This document shows positions 1-7,121 of a DNA stretch of 64,000 nucleotides, one piece after another. Numbering within the stretch: position 1 is the stretch's first letter; the number at the start of each line of letters is the position of its first letter. The position numbers and the translations under genes were made by a program. Source of the stretch: Archangium lipolyticum (GTDB taxonomy: Bacteria > Myxococcota > Myxococcia > Myxococcales > Myxococcaceae); NCBI RefSeq assembly GCF_024623785.1, contig NZ_JANKBZ010000018.1, forward strand, positions 148,944 through 212,943. Reading direction: 5' to 3'. The notes beneath the pieces were generated by a model. It made no database searches. It saw nothing but the letters and a program-made list of their open reading frames with translations, and had not been told where the DNA came from.

Positions 1-190
1 CGTTGGGCATGTTCGCCTCGCGCGCCGCGGCGATGGCCACGCGCAGCCGGGCGTTACCGTCGGGGTTGCCCCCTCCCAACCTGGCGGAGACGGTGAGCTC
101 CTTGATGACCTTGGTGTAGAGCTTGCCCTTGCTCGCACCCATCGCGGCCTTCTGCCGCTTGATCTTCGACCATCGGTTGTGACCGGACAT
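1..190 (-). CDS. yebC: YebC/PmpR family protein, N-terminal 63 residues (partial)
   Basis: The reverse strand from the ATG at 190 reads [20 protein letters not shown] and continues through [20 protein letters not shown], the hallmark N-terminus of the YebC/TACO1 family. The frame is open to the window edge, so about three quarters of the usual roughly 245 residues lie outside. Family members bind DNA as transcriptional regulators (PmpR) or act at the ribosome as translation factors that relieve stalling; which applies here cannot be told from the fragment. In many bacteria yebC lies upstream of ruvC. The call rests on direct reading of the conserved N-terminus. Confidence 0.93.
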   Translation of the reverse strand, partial: MSGHNRWSKIKRQKAAMGASKGKLYTKVIKELTVSARLGGGNPDGNARLRVAIAAAREANMPN

Positions 191-323
191 GGTGGGATGA
201 CGCTCCTCGCGGATGCGCTGCGGATCCGTAGGTGATGATGCGACGCCGCGCCTTCTCGCCTGGACGGGGAGGCGGAGTCAAACACCGAGAGATAACTTCC
301 GGCGCCGTGCCGGGCAGTCCGGC

Positions 324-1457
324 TCAGGCCGCCTGGGAGGGCCCCGTGGACTCGAAGGCCTCGGAGAAGGGCTCCTCCTCCTCCGGATCCAACACCGGCT
401 CGAAGAAGGGCGGGATGACGAGCGGCGGAGGCTCGCGCTCGGCGATGAGGTTGGCCGGGACCAGCACGCCCTGGGCGTACAGGCACGTCACCGCCTCGAG
501 GGTGGTCACCTCGGGCAGGCTGCACTCCAGGATGGCGGTGTGCACGGTGCGCTGGCCGTCGAAGAGACGGATGACCTGGCCCAGGTCATCGGGCAGGGAC
601 TTGAGCATGTCGGCCAGCCGCTTGAAGTCCACCATGAGGCGGGCGGACAGGGGGATGCCGAGGGAGCACAGGGCGGAGAAACGCTCGGCGGCCGGCAGCA
701 GCAGCGAGGCGTAGATCTTCAGGTTGACGAGCGGCTTGCCCTCGGCGGGCACGTCACCGAAGGACACGGCGTAGGCGCCCGAGCCGAAGAAGAGCAGGCG
801 GCGCAGGGCGGTGAGACCGCGCTCGCCCGCGAAGGAAGCATCGACCAGGTGGCCCTGGCGGAAGGAGAGCCAGCCCTCGTTGTCACGCAGCTCGACGCGG
901 CCAGCGCGGGTGCCGCACAGGAGCGCGTGGACGACCTGGGCGAGGGACAGGCGGGCGGTATGGGCCTCGTAGACGGGACTGGAGGTGCTGCGGCCGGCCT
1001 TGAGACGGGCGAGCGACACCACCACCTCCGGGGGCAAGGGCTGGAGGAGATAGTCATCGGCGCGCACGGCGTCGGCGAGCTCGCGGTGGTGGGGCTCCTC
1101 GTGACGGGAGAGCAGATAGACCGGGAGGTGCTCGGTGCGGGCGTCGGCGCGGAGCTTCTCGCACAAGGCGAAACCATCGAGACCGTCGCCGGAGGGCTCG
1201 ACCTGGGCGATGACGAGGTGCGGCAGGGGGCAGCCCGGAGCCAGCTCGCCGAGGATGTCCTCGACGGAGGGAGCGGCGAGCACCTCTAAACCGGCGCTCA
1301 CGAGCCCCAGGGCGAGGGAGGAGCGCGCGTCCTTGTCGGACTGGACGAGCAGGACGCGAGGGCGGAAACGGGTGGAGCGCCGCCGGGGGCTGACGTCGGC
1401 GGAGGCGGACGAGGCTGCGGGCTCGAGGACGGTGGCGCGGTGTGAACTGGCGACCAT
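324..1457 (-). CDS. Degenerate receiver domain plus DUF4388 protein
   Basis: A 377-residue protein. Residues about 33-150 have the response-regulator fold pattern (VLLVQSDKD, then a PxLVIAxV strand, then ADDYLLQPL). The phospho-acceptor Asp position is Gln (about Q85) and the conserved switch Lys position is also Gln (about Q139), so it probably cannot be phosphorylated conventionally. Residues about 165-235 match DUF4388 (PATAN-type), a domain common in myxobacterial signalling proteins. The remaining C-terminal part is unrecognised and ends acidic. The start at 1457 is preferred over a longer in-frame ATG at 1499 because an AGGAG lies upstream of it. It is divergent from the outer-membrane protein gene at 1685. 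A regulatory role by protein-protein contact is inferred. Confidence 0.85.
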   Translation of the reverse strand: MVASSHRATVLEPAASSASADVSPRRRSTRFRPRVLLVQSDKDARSSLALGLVSAGLEVLAAPSVEDILGELAPGCPLPHLVIAQVEPSGDGLDGFALCEKLRADARTEHLPVYLLSRHEEPHHRELADAVRADDYLLQPLPPEVVVSLARLKAGRSTSSPVYEAHTARLSLAQVVHALLCGTRAGRVELRDNEGWLSFRQGHLVDASFAGERGLTALRRLLFFGSGAYAVSFGDVPAEGKPLVNLKIYASLLLPAAERFSALCSLGIPLSARLMVDFKRLADMLKSLPDDLGQVIRLFDGQRTVHTAILECSLPEVTTLEAVTCLYAQGVLVPANLIAEREPPPLVIPPFFEPVLDPEEEEPFSEAFESTGPSQAA

Positions 1458-1684
1458 GAGAAGGCTCCTGGAGCGACGATCCGATGGACCGGGGTCCACT
1501 TCCAGCGAAAAACTACGTTATTCCCAGAATGAAGACTACCCGGGAAGGCGGGGGGACTCTGCTATAGCGGAGAGGAAGGTAGCATACCAGGACCCAAGGG
1601 CTTGAAATTGTTGGATAAGCATCAGCAGAGGGTTTGAGGAAAGGCTCGACGGGCGAGGGGGCGAGGAGCCAGAGTGCGCGGCCT

Positions 1685-2380
1685 ATGACACGACTGATGC
1701 TGGTGGGAGTGCTCGTGCCGTGGGTGGCGGTGGCGCAGGAGACGAAGGCGCAGGAGACGACCGCGGAGCCGGCGGCGGTGGCGGTGAGTGAGGAGGCGAG
1801 GCGGGAGAACTTCGGAGGGGTGGTGGTGCCGGCGACGATGCCGGACGGGGCGACGGCTGTCTCCGGGTGGGTGGGAGTACCGGAGGTGGGAGCGGCGTAT
1901 CGCCAGGGGGTTGGGGGCTGGGAGATTGGAGCGCGAGGCCGGTTCGACTATCTGCGGCTGGCGGTGACGGGAGAAGCGGTGGGGCGGGTGCAGGTGTGGA
2001 CGGACACGGAAGCGTGGACGGTGGCGACGGAGCTGGGACTGGGAGTGACGGGGAACACGGGGAGCCGGTACTTCGACGAGCAGAACCTGAAGGGGTGGTT
2101 CCTGCGGCTGAATCCAGCGGTGGTGGCGAGCTGGAAGGTGGCGGAGACGGTGACGGCGGTGGGGCTGGTGGAGGTGCCGTACGATCTGGGGCTGAGCCCG
2201 AGCGGGACGTGGAGGGTGAAGCCGATGGCGGGGGCGGGAGCGGAGATCTACCTGGGAGAGGACCTGTCGCTGTCGGCGGTGGGCGAGCTCGGGGTGGACA
2301 TCTTCAAGGAGCTGCGAGGAGTAACGCAGACACGCCTGGGCTACGGAGTGCGCCTGGGCCTGGGAGTGCGTCTCTTCTGA
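1685..2380 (+). CDS. Small outer-membrane beta-barrel-like protein
   Basis: A 231-residue product with a signal peptide (MTRLMLVGVLVPWVAVA, probable cleavage before QET). The mature part is rich in alternating hydrophobic and polar stretches with Gly and aromatic residues, and it ends in GLGVRLF, a terminal Phe typical of outer-membrane beta barrels inserted by the Bam machinery. It has no enzymatic motif. An upstream in-frame ATG at 1634 would put 17 charged residues before the signal peptide, so 1685 is the better start. Two hairpin repeats follow the stop codon. Function is unknown; a small porin-like or structural barrel is the most I can infer. Confidence 0.75.
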   Translation: MTRLMLVGVLVPWVAVAQETKAQETTAEPAAVAVSEEARRENFGGVVVPATMPDGATAVSGWVGVPEVGAAYRQGVGGWEIGARGRFDYLRLAVTGEAVGRVQVWTDTEAWTVATELGLGVTGNTGSRYFDEQNLKGWFLRLNPAVVASWKVAETVTAVGLVEVPYDLGLSPSGTWRVKPMAGAGAEIYLGEDLSLSAVGELGVDIFKELRGVTQTRLGYGVRLGLGVRLF

Positions 2381-2397
2381 AGTCCCCTGCCCCACTC

Positions 2398-2433
2398 CTC
2401 CCTCTCCCTCCGGGAGAGGGTCGGGGTGAGGGT
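2398..2433 (+). repeat. Dispersed palindromic repeat, copy 1
   Basis: The core CCTCTCCCTCCGGGAGAGG is a near-perfect inverted repeat, followed by the family tail TCGGGGTGAGGG. It lies 17 bases after a stop codon. The same element recurs at 2464, 5605, 12635, 45366, 57938, 58005 and 63966. Confidence 0.9.
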
Positions 2434-2463
2434 ATCGACCCCATCAGGTTGAATCCGTGTATG

Positions 2464-2499
2464 CCCCCTCTCCCTCTGGGAGAGGGCTGGGGTGAGGGT
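2464..2499 (+). repeat. Dispersed palindromic repeat, copy 2
   Basis: CCCTCTCCCTCTGGGAGAGGG followed by CTGGGGTGAGGG, in the same orientation as copy 1 and about 30 bases behind it. Tandem placement of two copies is also seen at 57938/58005. Confidence 0.9.
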
Positions 2500-2540
2500 C
2501 TACCCAAGAATCACGGAACCCGACTCACGACCCCACCGCA

Positions 2541-2813
2541 TCACCACTCTGGAATGGGAGTGACGCGAGGAGTCCCAAGGATCTCCAGTGTGCGCAATGC
2601 GACCTTGATGAGCGTCTGCGCACAAGGCTCGCACCCACCGGCACAGCACCGAGGCCAATGTCCCTCTGGATTGCGCAGAAGAGGCCGGACACAAGCCTCG
2701 TAGTAGCTGGGGAAGGACAGCTCCTCGCTGGCGCGGCGGAGCGCGGAATCCATCTGCTCTTCGGTGAAGTCGGCCACAGCCCTATTTAAGCAGACCTGGG
2801 GCGCGACGCTCAC
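2541..2813 (-). CDS. Small Cys-rich hypothetical protein
   Basis: A 90-residue reading frame with a helical N-terminal half (EEQMDSALRRASEELSFPSY) and a CC-x-G-x-C-x2-C cluster (CCAGGCEPCAQTLIKVAL), suggesting a metal-binding or disulfide-bonded small protein. The GTG start at 2813 gives 90 residues; an internal ATG at 2753 would give about 70. No signal peptide is visible. I do not recognise the family. Codon use looks coding (G/C at third positions) and no better frame overlaps it. It stands alone, convergent with the repeats on its left and divergent from the lipoprotein gene on its right. Confidence 0.55.
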   Translation of the reverse strand: MSVAPQVCLNRAVADFTEEQMDSALRRASEELSFPSYYEACVRPLLRNPEGHWPRCCAGGCEPCAQTLIKVALRTLEILGTPRVTPIPEW

Positions 2814-2958
2814 CGAGGCGGTGCCCCGCTCCTGAGAGTGAACCTTCTCGCTTCGTTCGCGAAAGCTCGGTGTTCGTGAACGGGAGAAGCACTCTCCCCA
2901 TGGTATCCCTTCACCGGTTGTCGAAGGGATGCCTGGAGTACCACACCGAGAATCCTAC

Positions 2959-3651
2959 ATGCCCACCCAGACGTTCGCGCGGAAGCGCATGGCATCGAGC
3001 CTCGGGCTTCTCCTTGTTTCCTGTAGCATCAACCAGCCCATTGTCGCGGCGCAGGACCCCACCGGTCCGCAAGACCTCGCCCGGTACGCGCTCATCATCC
3101 AGGACACGCAAGACGGGCGGGTGACGCACGACTGGAAGCCACTCGAGGAAATCGACCCGACGAAGCTCCAACAACCCCTGAGTGCGATGAGAGCGAACCG
3201 AGGCATCGTGCATGCGTCCTCGACAGGTCTGGATAAGTATTGCGAAGGCCGGCAAGACCAGTGCGAGCAAGACTGCCTCTCGAGCCGTAGCCCGGTATGG
3301 GTCGGGCACTGGAAGTATGAAAACATCAAGATACAGCCATGGCGCGAAGCCAGGAAGTGGTGGTGTCCGGAGCATTGCGGGAAGCAAGCGGACATGTGCA
3401 AGCGGCGAATGGGCAGTTGGGCCGAAGAATATGCCGCGGAGTTCGATGAGATAGAGCCAGCGGTGGATTGGATCAAGAATCACCGAGAAGAGATCCTCGT
3501 GGGCTCCGTCATCCTCATTGCAGGAGTCACCTTCGTTGCCGCGTCCGCCGTCTCAGGTGGAGGTGTACTCCTCCTGGTGCCGCTCGTGATTGTCGCGGAA
3601 CTCCCCCCGGGGTTGCCCACCGCGCCCGCTATCACGGAGGCTACCTGGTGA
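2959..3651 (+). CDS. Predicted lipoprotein with Cys-rich core and C-terminal hydrophobic segment
   Basis: 230 residues. The N-terminus is a lipoprotein-type signal with lipobox LVSC (Cys about 22). The middle carries a Cys cluster (YCEGRQDQCEQDC, then WWCPEHCGKQADMC) in a Trp-rich setting. Residues about 175-215 are a strongly hydrophobic Gly/Val/Leu stretch that could insert in a membrane. The stop overlaps the start of the next gene (GTGA), so the two are translationally coupled. Small-lipoprotein plus coupled soluble-partner architecture is shared by myxobacterial outer-membrane-exchange (Sit-type) toxin-immunity pairs, but I cannot assign it to a named Sit family. Alternatives are a cargo lipoprotein or surface antigen. 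In-frame ATGs at 2929 and 2989 are other possible starts. Confidence 0.65.
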   Translation: MPTQTFARKRMASSLGLLLVSCSINQPIVAAQDPTGPQDLARYALIIQDTQDGRVTHDWKPLEEIDPTKLQQPLSAMRANRGIVHASSTGLDKYCEGRQDQCEQDCLSSRSPVWVGHWKYENIKIQPWREARKWWCPEHCGKQADMCKRRMGSWAEEYAAEFDEIEPAVDWIKNHREEILVGSVILIAGVTFVAASAVSGGGVLLLVPLVIVAELPPGLPTAPAITEATW

Positions 3652-4493
3652 GCATCTATGACTCTCTTGTCAGCGCATCACGATTCGCTGCCTCTCGTTG
3701 GCGAGCAGCAAGAGCCGGGGATGGAGAAGAAGCGCAGCTCTGGCGCCATGTAGATGAATACAGGGCATTCCTGGGCGAAACAGGTCAGGTCTACCTGTTT
3801 GAAGACTACCTCAAGGGAGTCGCTCCCAGACAACGCCCCCTCGTGAGCACCGCCCTCGAAACGCGTCAGGACGCGGTGGCTTCGAAGAGGGCCATGGAGC
3901 TTCTCCTGAAAGCTTTCGACGAAACGCCCGAGCCTGAACAGAAACAGGCGGCGAGCACCCTCATCCATCTGCTCAACTTCATCGCCGATACCGGACAACT
4001 CGATGACTTCGAGGACTTCGTCAACAACCGCCTCGAGAATGCACCGCTCGCCATCGCTCACTTCACGACGCGCGATGAAGCGCAAGCATGGCTGAAGGGC
4101 CTCGCGAAACCACCCAGTCCGGCACGCATCCTCATTGGCGATGAATATTATCTGGCCTGGTCTTCTCGTGAAGACAACGCGCGCGACATGTACCGCGACT
4201 ACATCATCGAGCCGTACATTGGAGAGCTCGTCGCGGGAGGAATACCTTCCACGGCGCCATCCTTCGAAACCCGTGGAGAAGCAGAGGCGTGGTTGAAGGA
4301 ACACCCGGCCTCTCCTTTTGGTTTCGTGTCAATCGCCGGGGAGTACTTCTTCGCGGTGCACCACAAAAGACTGAAGCGTCACACGCTCCACCCTGTCGCC
4401 TCTGCCCTGACGAAGTGGGAAGAGATGAAGAGGGCTGCCGAAAGGGAGGAAGCCCGAGATGCGGTGGCGAAGGATGAGGGAGATGGCGAGTAG
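3648..4493 (+). CDS. Soluble coupled partner with two internal repeats (possible immunity protein)
   Basis: 281 residues from a GTG that overlaps the upstream stop by four bases. No signal peptide or membrane segment is present. The middle is acidic and helical. Two copies of a motif are visible in the second half: TRDEAQAWLKGL leading to ILIGDEYYLAW, and TRGEAEAWLKEH leading to VSIAGEYFFAV; each is a short helix followed by a beta hairpin. The C-terminus is charged and helical. I have no firm family name. Tight coupling to a lipoprotein, absence of export signals and acidic composition fit a cytoplasmic immunity or chaperone partner. That role is inference. Confidence 0.6.
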   Translation: MSIYDSLVSASRFAASRWRAARAGDGEEAQLWRHVDEYRAFLGETGQVYLFEDYLKGVAPRQRPLVSTALETRQDAVASKRAMELLLKAFDETPEPEQKQAASTLIHLLNFIADTGQLDDFEDFVNNRLENAPLAIAHFTTRDEAQAWLKGLAKPPSPARILIGDEYYLAWSSREDNARDMYRDYIIEPYIGELVAGGIPSTAPSFETRGEAEAWLKEHPASPFGFVSIAGEYFFAVHHKRLKRHTLHPVASALTKWEEMKRAAEREEARDAVAKDEGDGE

Positions 4494-4551
4494 CATCCAC
4501 GCAGCCTGAGTGCTCGACCAACGATGTGCCTGGACGCAGCATGCAATACGC

Positions 4552-5565
4552 TCAATCCACTCGCACTTCGAACGCATGAGTCGAGAGCTGCTCCACTTCA
4601 ACCTTCACATCCAGGAAGTGCACGAACGTCTCAATTTGCGTCCGCGCATGCCCATCGAGCGGCAGGGTCCGGAACGAGCCTCCCCGAGCCAGCGCCAGCA
4701 GCAGCATGAGCTGATCACACAGGTGCTCGCCCACGGGCACACCGGACTCCAGATAGACCCGTGCCTCCTCCGCCGCGGACTCCGCCACGTCCTCCGCGCG
4801 CACGCCCCGCTCCCCGAACGCGGTGAACACCTCGGTGACGTGCTCGCTCTCGACCTCCAGGCTCACCACGTTCCCCGGCCCCACCGAGCGCTTCAGCTCC
4901 TCGACCCGCCGCTCATCCGGGTACCACCCGAGCTTCCGCCCCACGGCCTCCAGTTCCCTCTTGGCCACGTCGTACGGCACCTGCGCGATCATCGCCGTGG
5001 CCTGCCGACGCACCACCTGCCCCCGCTCGGGCAGGTGCAGGGGCTTCAGCGGCGCGGGCAGCACGCTCACGCTGAACTTCCCTCCCCCGGCCGGGAAGAA
5101 CCCGGGCCGCTCCAGCGCGGCCTCCACCTCCGGCCCCATCCGCCGCACGAGCGGCAGGTACGACTTCGCCAGGAAGTCGAACGGCGGCGCCGCCGGGTTG
5201 TGCGTTCCCCCCTCGAGCACCAGCGTCGACGGGCCGCTCGCGCTCAGCAGCGCCGGCAGCACCGTCTGCAGCACGAGCGTCGCGCTCCCCGCCGTTCCCA
5301 CCGCGAAGTGGTAGTCCCCGGGTTTCACCGTCCGAGGCCGGAAGGTCAGCTCCTTCGAGTGCAGTTCCGCTCCCGTGACCTCCGCCTCCCCCACCGCCTC
5401 CGCCGCCTTCACCGCCGTCAGGTGCTGGCGCAGCAGCCCCGGCTTCGAGCGTCCCGCTCGGATGTTCACCATCTGGAAGGGCGTCCCCGTTACCAGCGAC
5501 AGCGCCAGCGACGTCCGCAGCACCTGTCCTCCGCCCTCCCCCTTCGAACCATCGATGCGAATCAT
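4552..5565 (-). CDS. rtcA: RNA 3'-terminal phosphate cyclase
   Basis: 337 residues, the usual RtcA length. RtcA adenylates an RNA 3'-phosphate and converts it to a 2',3'-cyclic phosphate. The N-terminus IRIDGSKGEGGGQVLRTSLA is the family signature. His306 in GHARTQIETF lies where the nucleophilic His (309 in E. coli) is expected. The ATG at 5565 is chosen; the frame runs on to 5712, but that extension reads through a dispersed repeat (its PPLPLGEGWGEG is a translated repeat) and is not credible. It follows rtcB on the same strand with a 192-base gap that holds one repeat copy. Acts in the cytoplasm in RNA repair. Confidence 0.95.
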   Translation of the reverse strand: MIRIDGSKGEGGGQVLRTSLALSLVTGTPFQMVNIRAGRSKPGLLRQHLTAVKAAEAVGEAEVTGAELHSKELTFRPRTVKPGDYHFAVGTAGSATLVLQTVLPALLSASGPSTLVLEGGTHNPAAPPFDFLAKSYLPLVRRMGPEVEAALERPGFFPAGGGKFSVSVLPAPLKPLHLPERGQVVRRQATAMIAQVPYDVAKRELEAVGRKLGWYPDERRVEELKRSVGPGNVVSLEVESEHVTEVFTAFGERGVRAEDVAESAAEEARVYLESGVPVGEHLCDQLMLLLALARGGSFRTLPLDGHARTQIETFVHFLDVKVEVEQLSTHAFEVRVD

Positions 5566-5604
5566 TTCCGGTACCCCCAAGTGCACTGTGCCCCGAGTCG
5601 GTAG

Positions 5605-5640
5605 ACCCTCACCCCAGCCCTCTCCCAAAGGGAGAGGGGG
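5605..5640 (-). repeat. Dispersed palindromic repeat, copy 3
   Basis: Reverse orientation: GACCCTCACCCCAGCC followed by CTCTCCCAAAGGGAGAGG. It sits between rtcB and rtcA inside their operon, where the hairpin could lower rtcA expression relative to rtcB or protect an upstream 3' end. Confidence 0.9.
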
Positions 5641-5757
5641 CATACACGGGCCCGCACGTAGCGATGCCCGCTCCCTCATCCTAGCGACCGAAGTCTCGGA
5701 GAGAGCGGGCATCTCGGTGTCTCTATCCCCTCATGTGTCTTCCTCCCATGTCCGGAG

Positions 5758-6993
5758 TCATCCCTTCACGCACACCACCTGCCGCAGCGTGTGGACCACC
5801 TCCACCAGGTCCGCCTGCGCCGCCATCACCGCGTCGATCGGCTTGTAGGCCGCCGGCGTCTCGTCGATGACCTCCGCGTCCTTCCGGCACTCGATTCCCT
5901 CCGTCGCCTTCGCGTGGTCATCCAGCGTGAAGCGCCGCTTCGCCGCCTCGCGCGACATCACCCGCCCCGCTCCGTGGCTGCACGAGTGGAACGCCTCCGC
6001 GTTCCCCTTCCCTCGCACGATGTACGAGCGCGCCCCCATGCTCCCGGGGATGATTCCCAGGTCTCCCTCCCGCGCCCGCACCGCCCCCTTGCGCGTCACC
6101 AGCACGTTCTTCCCGTAGTGGTGCTCGCGCGCCACGTAGTTGTGGTGGCAGTTCACCGCCGCCTCCGTGAGCTCGAACTCCGGCAGCTCACCGCTCGCCT
6201 TCAGCGCCTGCACCACCGAGCGCAGCATCAGCTCGCGGTTGGTCGCCGCGTACTCCTGCGCCCAGCTCACCGCGTGGATGTAGTCCTCGAAGTGCTCCGT
6301 CCCCTCGGGCAGGTACGCCAGCTCCTGGTCCGGCAGGTGGATGAAGAAGCGGCGCATGTCCTCCTTCGCCAGCTCGATGAAGTGGCTTCCGATCCGGTTC
6401 CCCACCCCGCGCGAGCCGCTGTGCAGCATCAGCCACACGTGGCCCGCCTCATCCAGGCACACCTCGATGAAGTGGTTCCCCGTCCCCAGCGTCCCGAGGT
6501 GCCCCAGCTCCGGGCCCCGGTCGATGCGCGGGTGCTTCGCGATGATGGCGTCGTAGCCGGGCTTCAGGCGGGCCCAGGCCTCGCGGTGCATGGCGGGCGC
6601 GTCCTGCCACGCGCCCCGGTCGTTCCGGCCGCCGTTATCCGTACGGCCGTGCGGCACCGCCTTCTCGATGACCGAGCGCACCTGCCCGAGCGAGTCCGGG
6701 AGCTGCTCCGCGCGCAGCGTGGTGCGCACGGCGATCATCCCGCAGCCGATGTCCACGCCCACCGCCGCCGGAATCACCGCGCCCGCCGTCGCCACCACGC
6801 TCCCCACCGTCGCGCCGTTACCGCGGTGCACGTCCGGCATCACGGCGATCCACTTGTGGATGAAGGGCAGCGACGAGATGGCGCGCAGCTGCTTCTTCGC
6901 CTCGTCCTCGAACGGCACGCCCAGCGTCCACGCCTTGATGGGCACCCCACCCGCCTCGTTCGACAGCACCTCGTAGTTGCGCTGCGTCTGCAT
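5758..6993 (-). CDS. rtcB: RNA-splicing ligase RtcB
   Basis: 411 residues, close to the roughly 408 of E. coli RtcB. RtcB is a GTP- and Mn-dependent ligase that joins 2',3'-cyclic-phosphate or 3'-phosphate ends to 5'-OH ends through a guanylated histidine. Visible motifs are DIGCGM (D81, C84; metal ligands), GTGNHFIE, HSGSRGVG, NCHHNY, and SHGAGR, whose His (about 340) matches the guanylated His337. An AAGGAG Shine-Dalgarno precedes the ATG. It is the first gene of an rtcBA operon read from the sigma-54-type promoter at 7036-7051 and is divergent from rtcR, the same arrangement as in E. coli. Confidence 0.97.
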   Translation of the reverse strand: MQTQRNYEVLSNEAGGVPIKAWTLGVPFEDEAKKQLRAISSLPFIHKWIAVMPDVHRGNGATVGSVVATAGAVIPAAVGVDIGCGMIAVRTTLRAEQLPDSLGQVRSVIEKAVPHGRTDNGGRNDRGAWQDAPAMHREAWARLKPGYDAIIAKHPRIDRGPELGHLGTLGTGNHFIEVCLDEAGHVWLMLHSGSRGVGNRIGSHFIELAKEDMRRFFIHLPDQELAYLPEGTEHFEDYIHAVSWAQEYAATNRELMLRSVVQALKASGELPEFELTEAAVNCHHNYVAREHHYGKNVLVTRKGAVRAREGDLGIIPGSMGARSYIVRGKGNAEAFHSCSHGAGRVMSREAAKRRFTLDDHAKATEGIECRKDAEVIDETPAAYKPIDAVMAAQADLVEVVHTLRQVVCVKG

Positions 6994-7035
6994 GACCTGC
7001 TCCTTCGGAATCCGTCTTTCTTGCCGGCTCCCTAG

Positions 7036-7051
7036 AGCAGGGCGCGTGCCA
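7036..7051 (-). promoter_or_regulatory. Sigma-54 promoter of rtcBA
   Basis: On the minus strand TGGCAC-N5-CTGCT matches the -24/-12 consensus TGGCAC-N5-TTGCW at all but one position, with GG and GC exactly 10 bases apart. It lies about 43 bases upstream of the rtcB ATG. The divergent gene encodes the sigma-54 activator RtcR, so site and activator agree. Confidence 0.88.
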
Positions 7052-7094
7052 GCCCGCCTCCAGAGGGAGCGGCCGAATCCCCTGTCCGTTTCCC

Positions 7095-7108
7095 TATCCA
7101 GCAGGATA
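7095..7108. promoter_or_regulatory. Candidate RtcR binding site (inverted repeat)
   Basis: TATCC-AGCA-GGATA is a perfect 5-base inverted repeat, with a further TATCC at 7115-7119. It lies about 45-57 bases upstream of the -24 element of rtcBA and just ahead of the rtcR start, so one site could serve both activation and autoregulation. The assignment is inference from position and symmetry. Confidence 0.4.
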
Positions 7109-7121
7109 AAGTCCTATCCCC

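Noticed and set aside
5566..5712. Longer N-terminus for RtcA from an ATG at 5712
   Set aside because: The extension is a translated dispersed repeat and is absent from the family; 5565 matches the conserved start.
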